Positions 8,578 through 16,177 of a stretch of DNA of 64,000 nt are shown one piece after another. A program made the translations under genes and the position numbers. The stretch covers positions 310,001 to 374,000 of the forward strand of contig CALATA010000021.1 of assembly GCA_937888905.1 (NCBI GenBank), given 5' to 3'. The notes below the pieces were generated by a model, which saw only the letters and a list, made by a program, of their open reading frames with translations, had not been told where the DNA came from and ran no database searches. The stretch comes from Terrimonas sp937888905 (lineage in GTDB: Bacteria; Bacteroidota; Bacteroidia; Chitinophagales; Chitinophagaceae). Within the stretch, counting starts at the first letter, position 1, and each line of letters starts with the position of its first letter.

Positions 8578-10470
8578 ATGCATTATGTATCGGTTGAGAA
8601 TCTCTCCAAATCTTATGGCATACAGCCTTTGTTCAGCGATATTTCCTTTCACATTGAAGAAGGTGATAAAATTGCCCTGGTGGCCCGTAATGGTTCAGGC
8701 AAATCCACCTTGCTTAAAATACTGGCCGGCAAAGAAACAGCCGACAGTGGTAAAGTGTGGATACACAAAGACGTAGACGTGGTTCTCTTTGAACAGGAGC
8801 CCCAATTCGACGAAGGAAAAACAGCACTCGACAATATTTTCTTCCATAATCACCCGGTGATCAACGCCATCCGCGAGTTTGAACGGCTGAGCGAAGCCAA
8901 TGAGGAGGAAAAGCTGACCGCTGCTATTTTAAAAATGGACGAACTGGGTGCCTGGGACTTTGATGCCAAAGTGAAACAGATTCTCGGCCGGTTAAACATT
9001 CAGCCACATCTGAATCAAAAGGTATCTACGCTCAGTGGCGGACAGCGCAAACGCATAGCATTGGCTAAAACACTGATCGATATCGGCTTCGAGCATAAAC
9101 ACGTGCTGCTGATCATGGACGAACCCACCAACCACCTTGATGTGGAAATGGTGGAATGGCTCGAACATTACTTCGACAAAGAAGGCGTGACACTGCTGCT
9201 GGTGACGCACGACCGCTATTTCCTGGATGCGGTATGTGATGAAATATGGGAAATGGAAGGCAGCAACCTGTACGAACACAAAGGCGATTATGCCAATTAC
9301 CTCGAAAAAAAAGCCGCCCGCCAGGAAAGTGAAGTGGCCAGCATCGATAAAGCGCGCAACACTTATCGCAAAGAACTGGAATGGATGCGCAAGCAACCAC
9401 GCGCCCGTACCACCAAATCAAAAAGCCGCCAGGACAATTTCTACGAAATAGAAAAGAAAGCCAAACAACAACTGGAAGACCAGCGGCTGGAATTACAAAT
9501 GAAGATGAGCCGCCTCGGCGGGAAGGTGGCTGAGATGAAAAAAGTATACAAAAGCTTTGGTGATAAAACCATCCTCAAAGGCTTCGACTATACATTTTCC
9601 AAAGGAGAACGCATCGGTATCGTGGGTAAAAACGGCGCGGGCAAATCTACTTTTATCAATCTGCTGCAGCACCTGGAAGAACCCGACAGCGGCAAGATCA
9701 ACATCGGTGATACCGTGATATTCGGCAACTATTCGCAGCAGGGACTGGTAATAAAAGAAGACGTGCGGGTGATCGAGTATGTAAAAAACATAGCCGAACA
9801 TTTTCCGCTGGCCGACGGCTCCACGATGAGTGCCGCACAATTCCTTCAACTCTTTCTTTTTGAACCGGACAAACAATACACGTTTATCAGCAAACTGAGT
9901 GGTGGCGAAAAAAGACGCCTGCACTTACTGACTATCCTGTTCAGAAACCCCAACTTCCTGGTACTCGACGAACCGACAAATGATCTGGATCTTCCCACAC
10001 TGAGTGTATTGGAAAATTTCCTGTCAGACTTTCCGGGTTGTTTATTAATTGTATCGCACGACCGTTACTTTATGGACAGACTGGTGGATCACCTGTTTGT
10101 GTTCGAAGGTGATGGCGTTATCAGGGATTTCCCGGGTAACTACTCTCAATACAGGGCGGAAGAGCTGAAACCTGCCGCCGCAAAAGCAGCAGTGCAGCAA
10201 ACACCGGCACCGGTTGCCGAAACAAAACCCACCTCTGCGCCCGCACAGCAACGCCGTCTTTCCTTCAAGGAAAAACATGAACTGGAAAATCTCGATAAAG
10301 ACATTGCGCGGCTAACTGCGGAGAAAGCGCGTATAACTGCCCTTCTAAATGATAGCAATACGCCATTTGAAGAAATGCACCGGTTATCCACAGAAATCGG
10401 GGCAATAAGCAGTCAACTCGATGAAAAGGAAATGCGTTGGCTGGAACTCAGCGAATTGGATGGAAGATGA
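8578..10470 (+). CDS. ABC-F family ATPase (Uup/EttA type)
   Basis: A 630-residue soluble protein with two ATP-binding cassettes and no membrane domain. Cassette 1: Walker A near 36-44 (NGSGKST), signature LSGGQ 152-156, Walker B LLIMDE 177-182, switch H211. Cassette 2: Walker A 350-358, signature LSGGE 440-444, Walker B LVLDEP near 461-466. The charged linker between them (about 245-315) is the ABC-F signature helix pair that reaches into the ribosomal E site. A C-terminal coiled coil (about 570-625) is typical of Uup. ABC-F proteins resolve stalled or misfolded ribosome states; antibiotic protection cannot be inferred here. A strong terminator follows. Confidence 0.92.
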   Translation: MHYVSVENLSKSYGIQPLFSDISFHIEEGDKIALVARNGSGKSTLLKILAGKETADSGKVWIHKDVDVVLFEQEPQFDEGKTALDNIFFHNHPVINAIREFERLSEANEEEKLTAAILKMDELGAWDFDAKVKQILGRLNIQPHLNQKVSTLSGGQRKRIALAKTLIDIGFEHKHVLLIMDEPTNHLDVEMVEWLEHYFDKEGVTLLLVTHDRYFLDAVCDEIWEMEGSNLYEHKGDYANYLEKKAARQESEVASIDKARNTYRKELEWMRKQPRARTTKSKSRQDNFYEIEKKAKQQLEDQRLELQMKMSRLGGKVAEMKKVYKSFGDKTILKGFDYTFSKGERIGIVGKNGAGKSTFINLLQHLEEPDSGKINIGDTVIFGNYSQQGLVIKEDVRVIEYVKNIAEHFPLADGSTMSAAQFLQLFLFEPDKQYTFISKLSGGEKRRLHLLTILFRNPNFLVLDEPTNDLDLPTLSVLENFLSDFPGCLLIVSHDRYFMDRLVDHLFVFEGDGVIRDFPGNYSQYRAEELKPAAAKAAVQQTPAPVAETKPTSAPAQQRRLSFKEKHELENLDKDIARLTAEKARITALLNDSNTPFEEMHRLSTEIGAISSQLDEKEMRWLELSELDGR

Positions 10471-10515
10471 CAATCTAAATACAACAAGTGGGAAAAAAAT
10501 CACCACAATTGCTAC

Positions 10516-10549
10516 AGCCTGATCGCACAATAAGATCAGGCTTTTTTTT
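10516..10549 (+). terminator. intrinsic terminator of the ABC-F gene
   Basis: Perfect 9-bp stem AGCCTGATC/GATCAGGCT with a 9-nt loop, followed by seven T. Confidence 0.9.
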
Positions 10550-10712
10550 GTGCTAACGTTCTCATAATGTTCCAACTGCACTTTCTGAATGCCCGTATCC
10601 GGTCTCCCGGCATTCCATTTGCCTTTGCATGAGTGATGACGAAAACAACTGTTTTCGCTAATCCGTAAAATTCCAATATCCCTGGTTTATTGTTTTAAAT
10701 AAATGTACGTGT

Positions 10713-11198
10713 ATGAACAGGGATTATTCAACAGACAACCAACTGATCGATAGAATGCAGACCAATGATACGGCTGCGTTCGAAGAAATCTATCATCGTT
10801 ATTGGTTTTCGCTTTACAATTATTGCTGCGGCAAACTTCACAGTCAGGAGGAAGCCCGCCAGATCGTAAAGAAAATATTTGTTGACCTCTGGGAAAACAG
10901 ATTTACGATTCCGGTTGACTTCTCAGTGAACCGTCATTTATATAGCTGTGTACGCAGCGCGGTTATTGCAGCCTTGCATCATCAACTCGATGAAGGCACG
11001 GCTGTTGAAGAAGAAATTCTGCCCACGTTTGCCACACAGGCATTGCAGCAAGCGCGCAAACCTGTTACGGCTCCTGTAAAAACACGGGAACGTGAAGATA
11101 CCGTAGTACGCCCCATTCTCTTTTCCCTTCGACCTGAAGAATCCTCTTTTGGATTCCGTCAATTGCGGAAAGCGTTACAAATGATGATGAACTTTTAA
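10713..11198 (+). CDS. ECF sigma-like protein lacking region 4
   Basis: A 161-residue protein whose first 95 residues match region 2 of ECF sigma factors (DTAAFEEIYHRYWFSLYNYC, then EEARQIVKKIFVDLWENRF, then NRHLYSCVRSAVIAAL). The usual (E/D)DIVQEVF core is changed to RQIVKKIF. After residue 95 there is no region 4 helix-turn-helix: the rest (PVTAPVKTREREDTVVRPILFSL...) is Pro/Arg-rich with a short amphipathic end. Normal family length is about 180-195. It could bind core polymerase yet lack -35 recognition. It sits 10 nt upstream of a truncated FecR-like gene, mimicking a sigma/anti-sigma pair. It may be a degenerate pair or a modified regulator. Confidence 0.65.
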   Translation: MNRDYSTDNQLIDRMQTNDTAAFEEIYHRYWFSLYNYCCGKLHSQEEARQIVKKIFVDLWENRFTIPVDFSVNRHLYSCVRSAVIAALHHQLDEGTAVEEEILPTFATQALQQARKPVTAPVKTREREDTVVRPILFSLRPEESSFGFRQLRKALQMMMNF

Positions 11199-11208
11199 AT
11201 CCGTACTT

Positions 11209-11454
11209 ATGAAAAAAGAAATCTTACATAAAAAATTATCCCGTTATCTCGAAGGTGAAGCGAAGCCTGCAGAGACACGCCAGATTCAAAACTGGCTGGC
11301 ATTAGTGGATAAAACAACGACCGTTGCGTCCGAACAAGAAAAACACCAAATCGGAGAAGAAATCCTGAATGAGATCAAAGCCGAAACAGCGTATCCTTTA
11401 TTATACCCACAACAGAAATCGTGGTGGGATCAGCTAACCGATCGTTTCAAATAA
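11209..11454 (+). CDS. short FecR N-terminal-like protein, 81 aa
   Basis: The N-terminus (EILHKKLSRYLEGEAKPAETRQIQNWLA) resembles the cytoplasmic sigma-binding part of FecR-type anti-sigma factors, which read LLxxYLxGxAxxxExxxVxxWL. The protein ends after 81 residues, before the transmembrane helix and periplasmic FecR domain that full-length members (300-400 residues) have. The C-terminus has two Trp and several charged residues (QQKSWWDQLTDRFK). Its position directly behind a sigma-like gene that is itself shortened suggests the two interact. Its stop overlaps the stop of the opposing glycosyltransferase gene by 8 nt. Confidence 0.6.
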   Translation: MKKEILHKKLSRYLEGEAKPAETRQIQNWLALVDKTTTVASEQEKHQIGEEILNEIKAETAYPLLYPQQKSWWDQLTDRFK

Positions 11455-12433
11455 TAGAGTAAACGCGTTCTGCGATCAAAGCGGGAGTAATGCCTTCCAT
11501 GCATCCTTCACAGGGCTTGTTACCGAATACGGAACTGGGCCTGGAAGGATGTTCTATTTGTATAGCCAATGAAGGATCCTGTCCCCAGCCATAAAAGCCA
11601 AGATATGGATGTGTACCACCCCAGATGGAAACAACCGGTACACCGTACAAAGAAGCCAAATGCATATTGGCGGAGTCCATGCTTACCATCGCCTTCAATC
11701 GGGCAATGATGGTGAGTTCTTCGGCAAAACTTATTTTACCCGCCAACGATTTTACACCCGGAATTTCAGTTGCCCAATCCTCCAACAATGCAGCTTCCTG
11801 TTTGCTTCCGAACAACAACACTTTTGTATCAGGGAATCCTGCAATTCTTTTCACCACTTCTTTCATATCATCCAGCGGATACATCTTCGCCGCATGTTTG
11901 GCAAAAGGTGCAATACCAACTGTTTTTACTAAATCCGTTTTGGTAACCGGGTTTATTCCCTCCTGGATGATTAACTGAACCGGACGTTGTAATGTTGCAA
12001 AAACCTTCGCGTGCCGTTCAAACATCGTCGGCAACTGGCGGAGCAATTTGTTGTGTGCTCTTGTCAACTCTTTCTTCTCTGCGCGGCCTTTATCAACTAC
12101 GGCCAAGGGTCCCCGGCGGCAGAACTGGCGAAGTATCTTTGTACGCAGCACATCGTGCAGATCAGCTATGGCATCATAAGCCACTTCTTTTTTCAGCCGG
12201 CGTGAAAGGCGCCACAATCCGCTGACTCCTTTGTATTCACCGCGGATATCCGCACCAATAAAATGCAAACGTGGAATATGATCAAACAAGGGTTTAACGA
12301 AAGGAACCGAGACCATCGTAATGGTGAGGTCTTCGTGTTGCTGCAACAGGCAGCGAAGCACGGGAACGGTCATGGCGATGTCACCCAATGCGGAAAAGCG
12401 GAATACCAGGATATGATGAGGTGCCGCCATCAA
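11447..12433 (-). CDS. glycosyltransferase family 9 (heptosyltransferase-like)
   Basis: A 328-residue GT-B enzyme of family 9. N-terminal domain starts HHILVFRFSALGDIAMTVPVLRCL, the classic acceptor-side motif with the conserved Asp of GDI. The C-terminal donor domain has VGIAPFAKHAAKMYP and SMDSANMHLASLYGVPVVSIWGGTHP. Family members add heptose or related sugars to the lipid A core or other glycans, using NDP-sugars at the inner face of the membrane. It overlaps the DUF4254 gene by 4 nt (ATGA), so the two are translationally coupled, suggesting a shared envelope-glycan function. Confidence 0.85.
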   Translation of the reverse strand: MMAAPHHILVFRFSALGDIAMTVPVLRCLLQQHEDLTITMVSVPFVKPLFDHIPRLHFIGADIRGEYKGVSGLWRLSRRLKKEVAYDAIADLHDVLRTKILRQFCRRGPLAVVDKGRAEKKELTRAHNKLLRQLPTMFERHAKVFATLQRPVQLIIQEGINPVTKTDLVKTVGIAPFAKHAAKMYPLDDMKEVVKRIAGFPDTKVLLFGSKQEAALLEDWATEIPGVKSLAGKISFAEELTIIARLKAMVSMDSANMHLASLYGVPVVSIWGGTHPYLGFYGWGQDPSLAIQIEHPSRPSSVFGNKPCEGCMEGITPALIAERVYSII

Positions 12434-13038
12434 TTATTCTTCTGCTGATACAATACCGGGTTCAGACTTTCATCATTGTACATCTTCATCTGCTTATACA
12501 CTTTCATGTATTTGCGTCCGGCGGCAATGTCTTCGATAAGCTCATCGATGGCTTGTGTAAGATCCTGCCGTTGCGTGAGCAGCACATTGAGTTTGGTCTG
12601 GCAATTCTGCCGGTGTTCGGCGGAAGCGTCGGTGCGTTCTGCTTCCACCTGCATATGATAGATCTTGAGTTCGAGGATAGAGAGACGGTCGATGGCCCAT
12701 GCGGGACTTTCGGTATTGAAACGTGCATCGGCTGCGGGAACAACGGTGTTGTATTTTTCCAGGAACCAGCTATCGATATATTCGACCAGATCGGTACGGT
12801 GTTGATTAGAGGCGTCGATGCGGCGTTTGAGAAGCAGCGCTTCTGCGGGATCGATGGCCGGATTGCGGATAATATCTTCGAGATGCCACTGCACGGTATC
12901 CACCCAGTTTTTGAGGTAGAGAAGATGCTCCAGCGTACTGGCGGCAAAAGGGTTGTTTACCGGTGTGTCCACCGAATCGGTGACGTGATAGTCACGTATA
13001 CTTTGCTGGAAAATAGTAACGGCTTCGTTGATCTGCAT
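12430..13038 (-). CDS. DUF4254 domain protein
   Basis: A 202-residue soluble, all-helical protein matching the DUF4254 family (NPFAASTLEHLLYLKNWVDTVQWHLEDIIRNP; IDRLSILELKIYHMQVE). No biochemical function is established. It overlaps the start of a GT9 glycosyltransferase gene by ATGA, and family members are often found beside glycosyltransferases, so a role in lipopolysaccharide or other glycan assembly is plausible. I chose ATG 13038 because a consensus -7 box ends 4 nt upstream; a longer frame to 13101 would be encoded by a heptamer array. Confidence 0.8.
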   Translation of the reverse strand: MQINEAVTIFQQSIRDYHVTDSVDTPVNNPFAASTLEHLLYLKNWVDTVQWHLEDIIRNPAIDPAEALLLKRRIDASNQHRTDLVEYIDSWFLEKYNTVVPAADARFNTESPAWAIDRLSILELKIYHMQVEAERTDASAEHRQNCQTKLNVLLTQRQDLTQAIDELIEDIAAGRKYMKVYKQMKMYNDESLNPVLYQQKNN

Positions 13039-13042
13039 GCAG

Positions 13043-13050
13043 CAAAAGTA
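13043..13050 (-). promoter_or_regulatory. Bacteroidota -7 element TACTTTTG
   Basis: Matches TAnnTTTG on the minus strand, 4 nt before the ATG at 13038 of the DUF4254-GT9 pair. Heptamer array B begins just upstream of it. Confidence 0.7.
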
Positions 13051-13058
13051 GCATAATA

Positions 13059-13108
13059 AGTGAATTGGTGAATAAGTCAATCGTGAATCGTGAATCGTCA
13101 ATAAGGTG
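13059..13108. repeat. degenerate heptamer array B (partial)
   Basis: Only the TSAATNG-type block is present: TGAATTG, TGAATAAG, TCAATCG, TGAATCG, TGAATCG, TCAATAA, mostly in 7-nt register. It lies directly upstream of the -7 box of the DUF4254 gene, between divergent genes. The 130 bp from here to 13240 shows only a weak AAGCGT/ACGCTT hairpin near 13147-13165. Confidence 0.75.
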
Positions 13109-13240
13109 ATCGCTGAGGTTCCCGAAAGGACACGGCATGAATTAAAAAGCGTGTATTAAACGCTTACCCTTTTCTGATGAGGTGTTGCTCTTTTATAGGG
13201 AAAACTGTTACAACTTTGCATCGAAACAAAAACGTGGCAT

Positions 13241-13972
13241 ATGGAAAAAGAGAAGAATTATAGAACAGAATTGTTTTTACCCAAAGCCGATTTCTGGACC
13301 GGCGTGGGGTCCGTATTTAATCTCGGTGGGAACTATTTCAGGCGTGATAATAGTCCAACCGGCTGGGAACGGGATGCCCTCGCACTCGAAAACGACTGGA
13401 GAGCGATCGGACAAGACCTTGCAGGGTTAATAGGTATGTATCCGCTGCCGGATCCGGATTTTAAAATGAACCTGAGCAACTATCTTCATGAACTAAACAG
13501 CGATACCGCTAAAAGCAAGGACTCCGGGCAGGGTTCGCAGGATACAAAGCAATCTGTTACCGGCGATGATTATCACGAGAAGATAGACAAGGTCATCAGC
13601 AAGCTGGATTATGATGACAAATCAATGATGATCCAGGCTTTCATGTCCGTGCAAAAATCCTGGAAGGGACCACTGCCTCATCCGCAAACCCTGAAAGAAT
13701 ACAATGACTGCTTTGAAGCAGGCGCGAAAACAGTATTTGATCTCGCAAAATGGCAATCCGATCACCGGATGCAAATAGAAGACCGTGAGCTGGATCAAAG
13801 TAATCAGGGGCAGCACTATGCTTTTATTATTGCTATGGCCTTTTTACTTGTCTCAGGCTTTCTGATATGGAATGGTAATGAAGTGGCCGGAACTATTCTC
13901 GGAACGGTTGATCTTATTGGATTGGTCTCGGTTTTTATCATCGGCAAAAGGCGAGCGAATCGGCAATCGTGA
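13241..13972 (+). CDS. DUF2335-like membrane protein, 243 aa
   Basis: The C-terminal half matches DUF2335 membrane proteins: SWKGPLPHPQTLKEYNDCFEAGAKTVFDLAKWQSDHRMQIEDRELDQSNQGQHYAF, then two transmembrane helices (about 187-236). The N-terminal part (FWTGVGSVFNLGGNYFRRD...ALENDWRAIGQDLAG) is a separate motif found at the start of various hypothetical proteins. Residues 88-105 are a polar linker rich in Ser, Asp and Lys. Function is unknown. The last codons (coding RANRQS) lie within the TSAATNG-type start of heptamer array C, so the array has probably rewritten the C-terminus. Confidence 0.7.
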   Translation: MEKEKNYRTELFLPKADFWTGVGSVFNLGGNYFRRDNSPTGWERDALALENDWRAIGQDLAGLIGMYPLPDPDFKMNLSNYLHELNSDTAKSKDSGQGSQDTKQSVTGDDYHEKIDKVISKLDYDDKSMMIQAFMSVQKSWKGPLPHPQTLKEYNDCFEAGAKTVFDLAKWQSDHRMQIEDRELDQSNQGQHYAFIIAMAFLLVSGFLIWNGNEVAGTILGTVDLIGLVSVFIIGKRRANRQS

Positions 13973-14109
13973 ATTAAACATCCCGCAACTGCGGGACTGA
14001 TTCGTGTATAAACGGACCATGGCTGTTTTACTTATAACTTATTGCTTAAAACTTATGCCCGAAGTATCGGGCGGCTGTTTTAACCTTACACCTTACGCCT
14101 TAAATCTTA
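13957..14109. repeat. degenerate heptamer array C, stop to stop
   Basis: Fills the whole space between two convergent genes. GAATCGGCAATCGTGAATT at the left overlaps the DUF2335 gene end. Next come a CCCGCA/TGCGGG hairpin (13982-13995), GGCTGTTTTA (14031), 7-mers CTTATAA, CTTATTG, CTTAAAA, CTTATGC, a hairpin GCCCGAAGTATCGGGC (14057-14072), a second GGCTGTTTTAA, and CCTTACA, CCTTACG, CCTTAAA, TCTTACT. The last unit contains the MFS gene's stop codon. Confidence 0.8.
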
Positions 14110-15360
14110 CTCCTCCACATAATTCAGCTCCTTATGAAACGTCTCCTCCGTAAAATATGCCGCCACCAATGTTATGCTCATTACCAGCACTCCCGTGGTA
14201 ATGGCACTGTTGATCACCGACCAGCCCCAACTCTTCTGCAGCACATCGAGATAAAGCATATTGATCAGCGGTAATGCACCACGTACCATATTGGGAATAG
14301 TAGTAGCCGCTGTTGCGCGGAGATTGGTACCGAATTGTTCCGCTCCCATCGTAACAAAAATTGCCCAGAAGCCCGTACTGAAACCAAGCATCGCGCAGGC
14401 CAGGTACATCGTGGAGTCTGATCGTACAGCCCCGCTGAAAAAGAAGATGCCGGAGAGAATCGTGAACAAATAAAACAGGTACAAGGCTTTTTTCCTGCTT
14501 TTAAAATATTGACTTACCAACCCTACCAGGATATCGCCCACCGCAATAGCTGCATAGGCATACATGATAGCGCGACCTGAGTCGACCTTGTTATCACCAT
14601 AAAAAGCTTTCGCAAAAATATTACTGAAGTTGACCAATACGCCGATCACAAACCACGTAGGCAACCCGATCAGTATCGCGAGAATGTATTTCCGGAAACG
14701 ATGCTTATTCTGAAAAAACATGAGCAGGTTACCACGCTTCACATTCGTTTGTTTTACCTGGTGGAACATACCGCTTTCCGCAACACTGATACGCAGCAAT
14801 AACAAACCAACACCCAGACCTCCGCCTATCTTGTAACACAAACGCCAGTCCTGTGTATATTGAAAGGTGAAATACGCAAACACGGCTCCGAACAAGCCGA
14901 TGCCCGCCACCAGCGACGTGCCAATGCCTCTTTTATTTTTGGGTAATAATTCACTGACCAGTGTAATACCCGCGCCGAGTTCGCCAGCCAGACCAATACC
15001 GGCCGCAAAACGCGCCCACGCATATTGATCGGTGTTCTGTACAAAGCCGGTCAGAAAGTTAGCTATCGAGTACAATACGATGGAACCGAATAAAACCGAG
15101 AGCCGTCCTCTTTTATCACCCATGATGCCCCAGCAAATCCCTCCTATTAACAATCCCACCATCTGCCAGTTGATGATCTTGGCACTTGCGGCCTGCACCG
15201 CTTTTAAATCATCCATCGGTACACCCAGGTCGCGGAGACTCGGGCCCCGTACGATGGTGAACAAAAGCAGGTCGTAGATATCTACGAGATAGCCCAGTGC
15301 CGCCACCACAACGGCAATGTTGAAGACAGAAGTTTTGTTAGAAGGAGCAAGCGGTTGCAT
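14107..15360 (-). CDS. MFS transporter
   Basis: A 417-residue inner-membrane protein with twelve predicted helices. The loop between helices 2 and 3 has the major-facilitator signature GDKRGRLSVLFGS, and the N-terminal helix has the D-x-x-D-L pattern (GYLVDIYDLLLFTIV) of sugar or organic-acid:proton symporters. The substrate is unknown. It starts 5 nt downstream of the DedA gene stop on the same strand, so the two are probably cotranscribed. The 3' end lies in heptamer array C, with no clear intrinsic terminator apart from the array hairpins. Confidence 0.85.
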   Translation of the reverse strand: MQPLAPSNKTSVFNIAVVVAALGYLVDIYDLLLFTIVRGPSLRDLGVPMDDLKAVQAASAKIINWQMVGLLIGGICWGIMGDKRGRLSVLFGSIVLYSIANFLTGFVQNTDQYAWARFAAGIGLAGELGAGITLVSELLPKNKRGIGTSLVAGIGLFGAVFAYFTFQYTQDWRLCYKIGGGLGVGLLLLRISVAESGMFHQVKQTNVKRGNLLMFFQNKHRFRKYILAILIGLPTWFVIGVLVNFSNIFAKAFYGDNKVDSGRAIMYAYAAIAVGDILVGLVSQYFKSRKKALYLFYLFTILSGIFFFSGAVRSDSTMYLACAMLGFSTGFWAIFVTMGAEQFGTNLRATAATTIPNMVRGALPLINMLYLDVLQKSWGWSVINSAITTGVLVMSITLVAAYFTEETFHKELNYVEE

Positions 15361-15365
15361 AGTTG

Positions 15366-16133
15366 TCAGGAGGCTTTGTCGGTATCCGGCGTCTCAGGTG
15401 CCGGAGGAACTGGCGGATCAATCTTCTTCTTTCCACCAAACAGCTTGATCAGTACAGGTGCCGTTGTGATCAGCACTATACCAATGATGATGATCTCCAG
15501 GTGTTCTTTCAGATCAAATCCAAAGGAAGAAAGTATCCATTTTTGCAGGAAGTGTCCCGCAAAGACCATACTGAATACCCAGGCCAGACAACCAACGATA
15601 TTATAAAACATGAACTTCTTACGTTCCATTTTTACAATACCTGCAATGATCGGTGCAAAGGTTCTGATGAAGGGAAGGAAACGCGCAACGATAATCGCTC
15701 CGCCTCCGTTCTTTTCATAAAAGTCGTGCGCCTGGTGCAGATACCTGCGTTTGAAAAAGAAGTTTTCCCGCCAGGTATACATGGAAGGACCGACTTTGCG
15801 TCCCGTCCAGTAACCCACGGCATTTCCTACAATGCCGCACAAAGAGATCAATCCCCACAATACAAAGAGGTCAACCCATTCATTGTGCACGTTGCCCATG
15901 CCCACATGCTTGAGGAACTGGTGCGTCAATCCGGGTTCTCCGTTGTCCAGTTTATGTGCATAGATACCGGCAACAAAAAGCAGCGTATCGCCGGGAAGAA
16001 AGAAGCCGGCAAATAATCCGGTTTCGGCAAACACCACAAAAAGCAGGAGCCACAACCCTCCGTTCTCAACATACCATTGAGGCTGCAACAATTGTGTCCA
16101 GTGAAATCCTGCATCGAGCAATAAATGAAACAT
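15366..16133 (-). CDS. DedA family membrane protein
   Basis: A 255-residue member of the DedA (VTT/SNARE-associated) superfamily with about five hydrophobic segments. Motifs include ETGLFAGFFLPGDTLLFVAG near the start and GGGAIIVARFLPFIRTFAPIIAGIVKMERKKFMFYN, which carries the conserved R-F-x-P-x-x-R. DedA proteins have been linked to undecaprenyl-phosphate or other lipid flipping and to membrane potential homeostasis; which applies here is not known. The C-terminal tail is Pro-rich (PPVPPAPETPDTD). It is the first gene of a two-gene unit with the MFS transporter. Confidence 0.88.
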   Translation of the reverse strand: MFHLLLDAGFHWTQLLQPQWYVENGGLWLLLFVVFAETGLFAGFFLPGDTLLFVAGIYAHKLDNGEPGLTHQFLKHVGMGNVHNEWVDLFVLWGLISLCGIVGNAVGYWTGRKVGPSMYTWRENFFFKRRYLHQAHDFYEKNGGGAIIVARFLPFIRTFAPIIAGIVKMERKKFMFYNIVGCLAWVFSMVFAGHFLQKWILSSFGFDLKEHLEIIIIGIVLITTAPVLIKLFGGKKKIDPPVPPAPETPDTDKAS

Positions 16134-16177
16134 TCTTTAAACTTTTAATTCGGAAGTTTTAGGGATAGTAGTTTGAT

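Noticed and set aside
12388..13056. 222-residue + strand frame
   Set aside because: Antisense to the DUF4254 gene, which matches a known family and is coupled to GT9.
15363..16016. 217-residue + strand frame
   Set aside because: Antisense to the DedA gene; no recognisable family.
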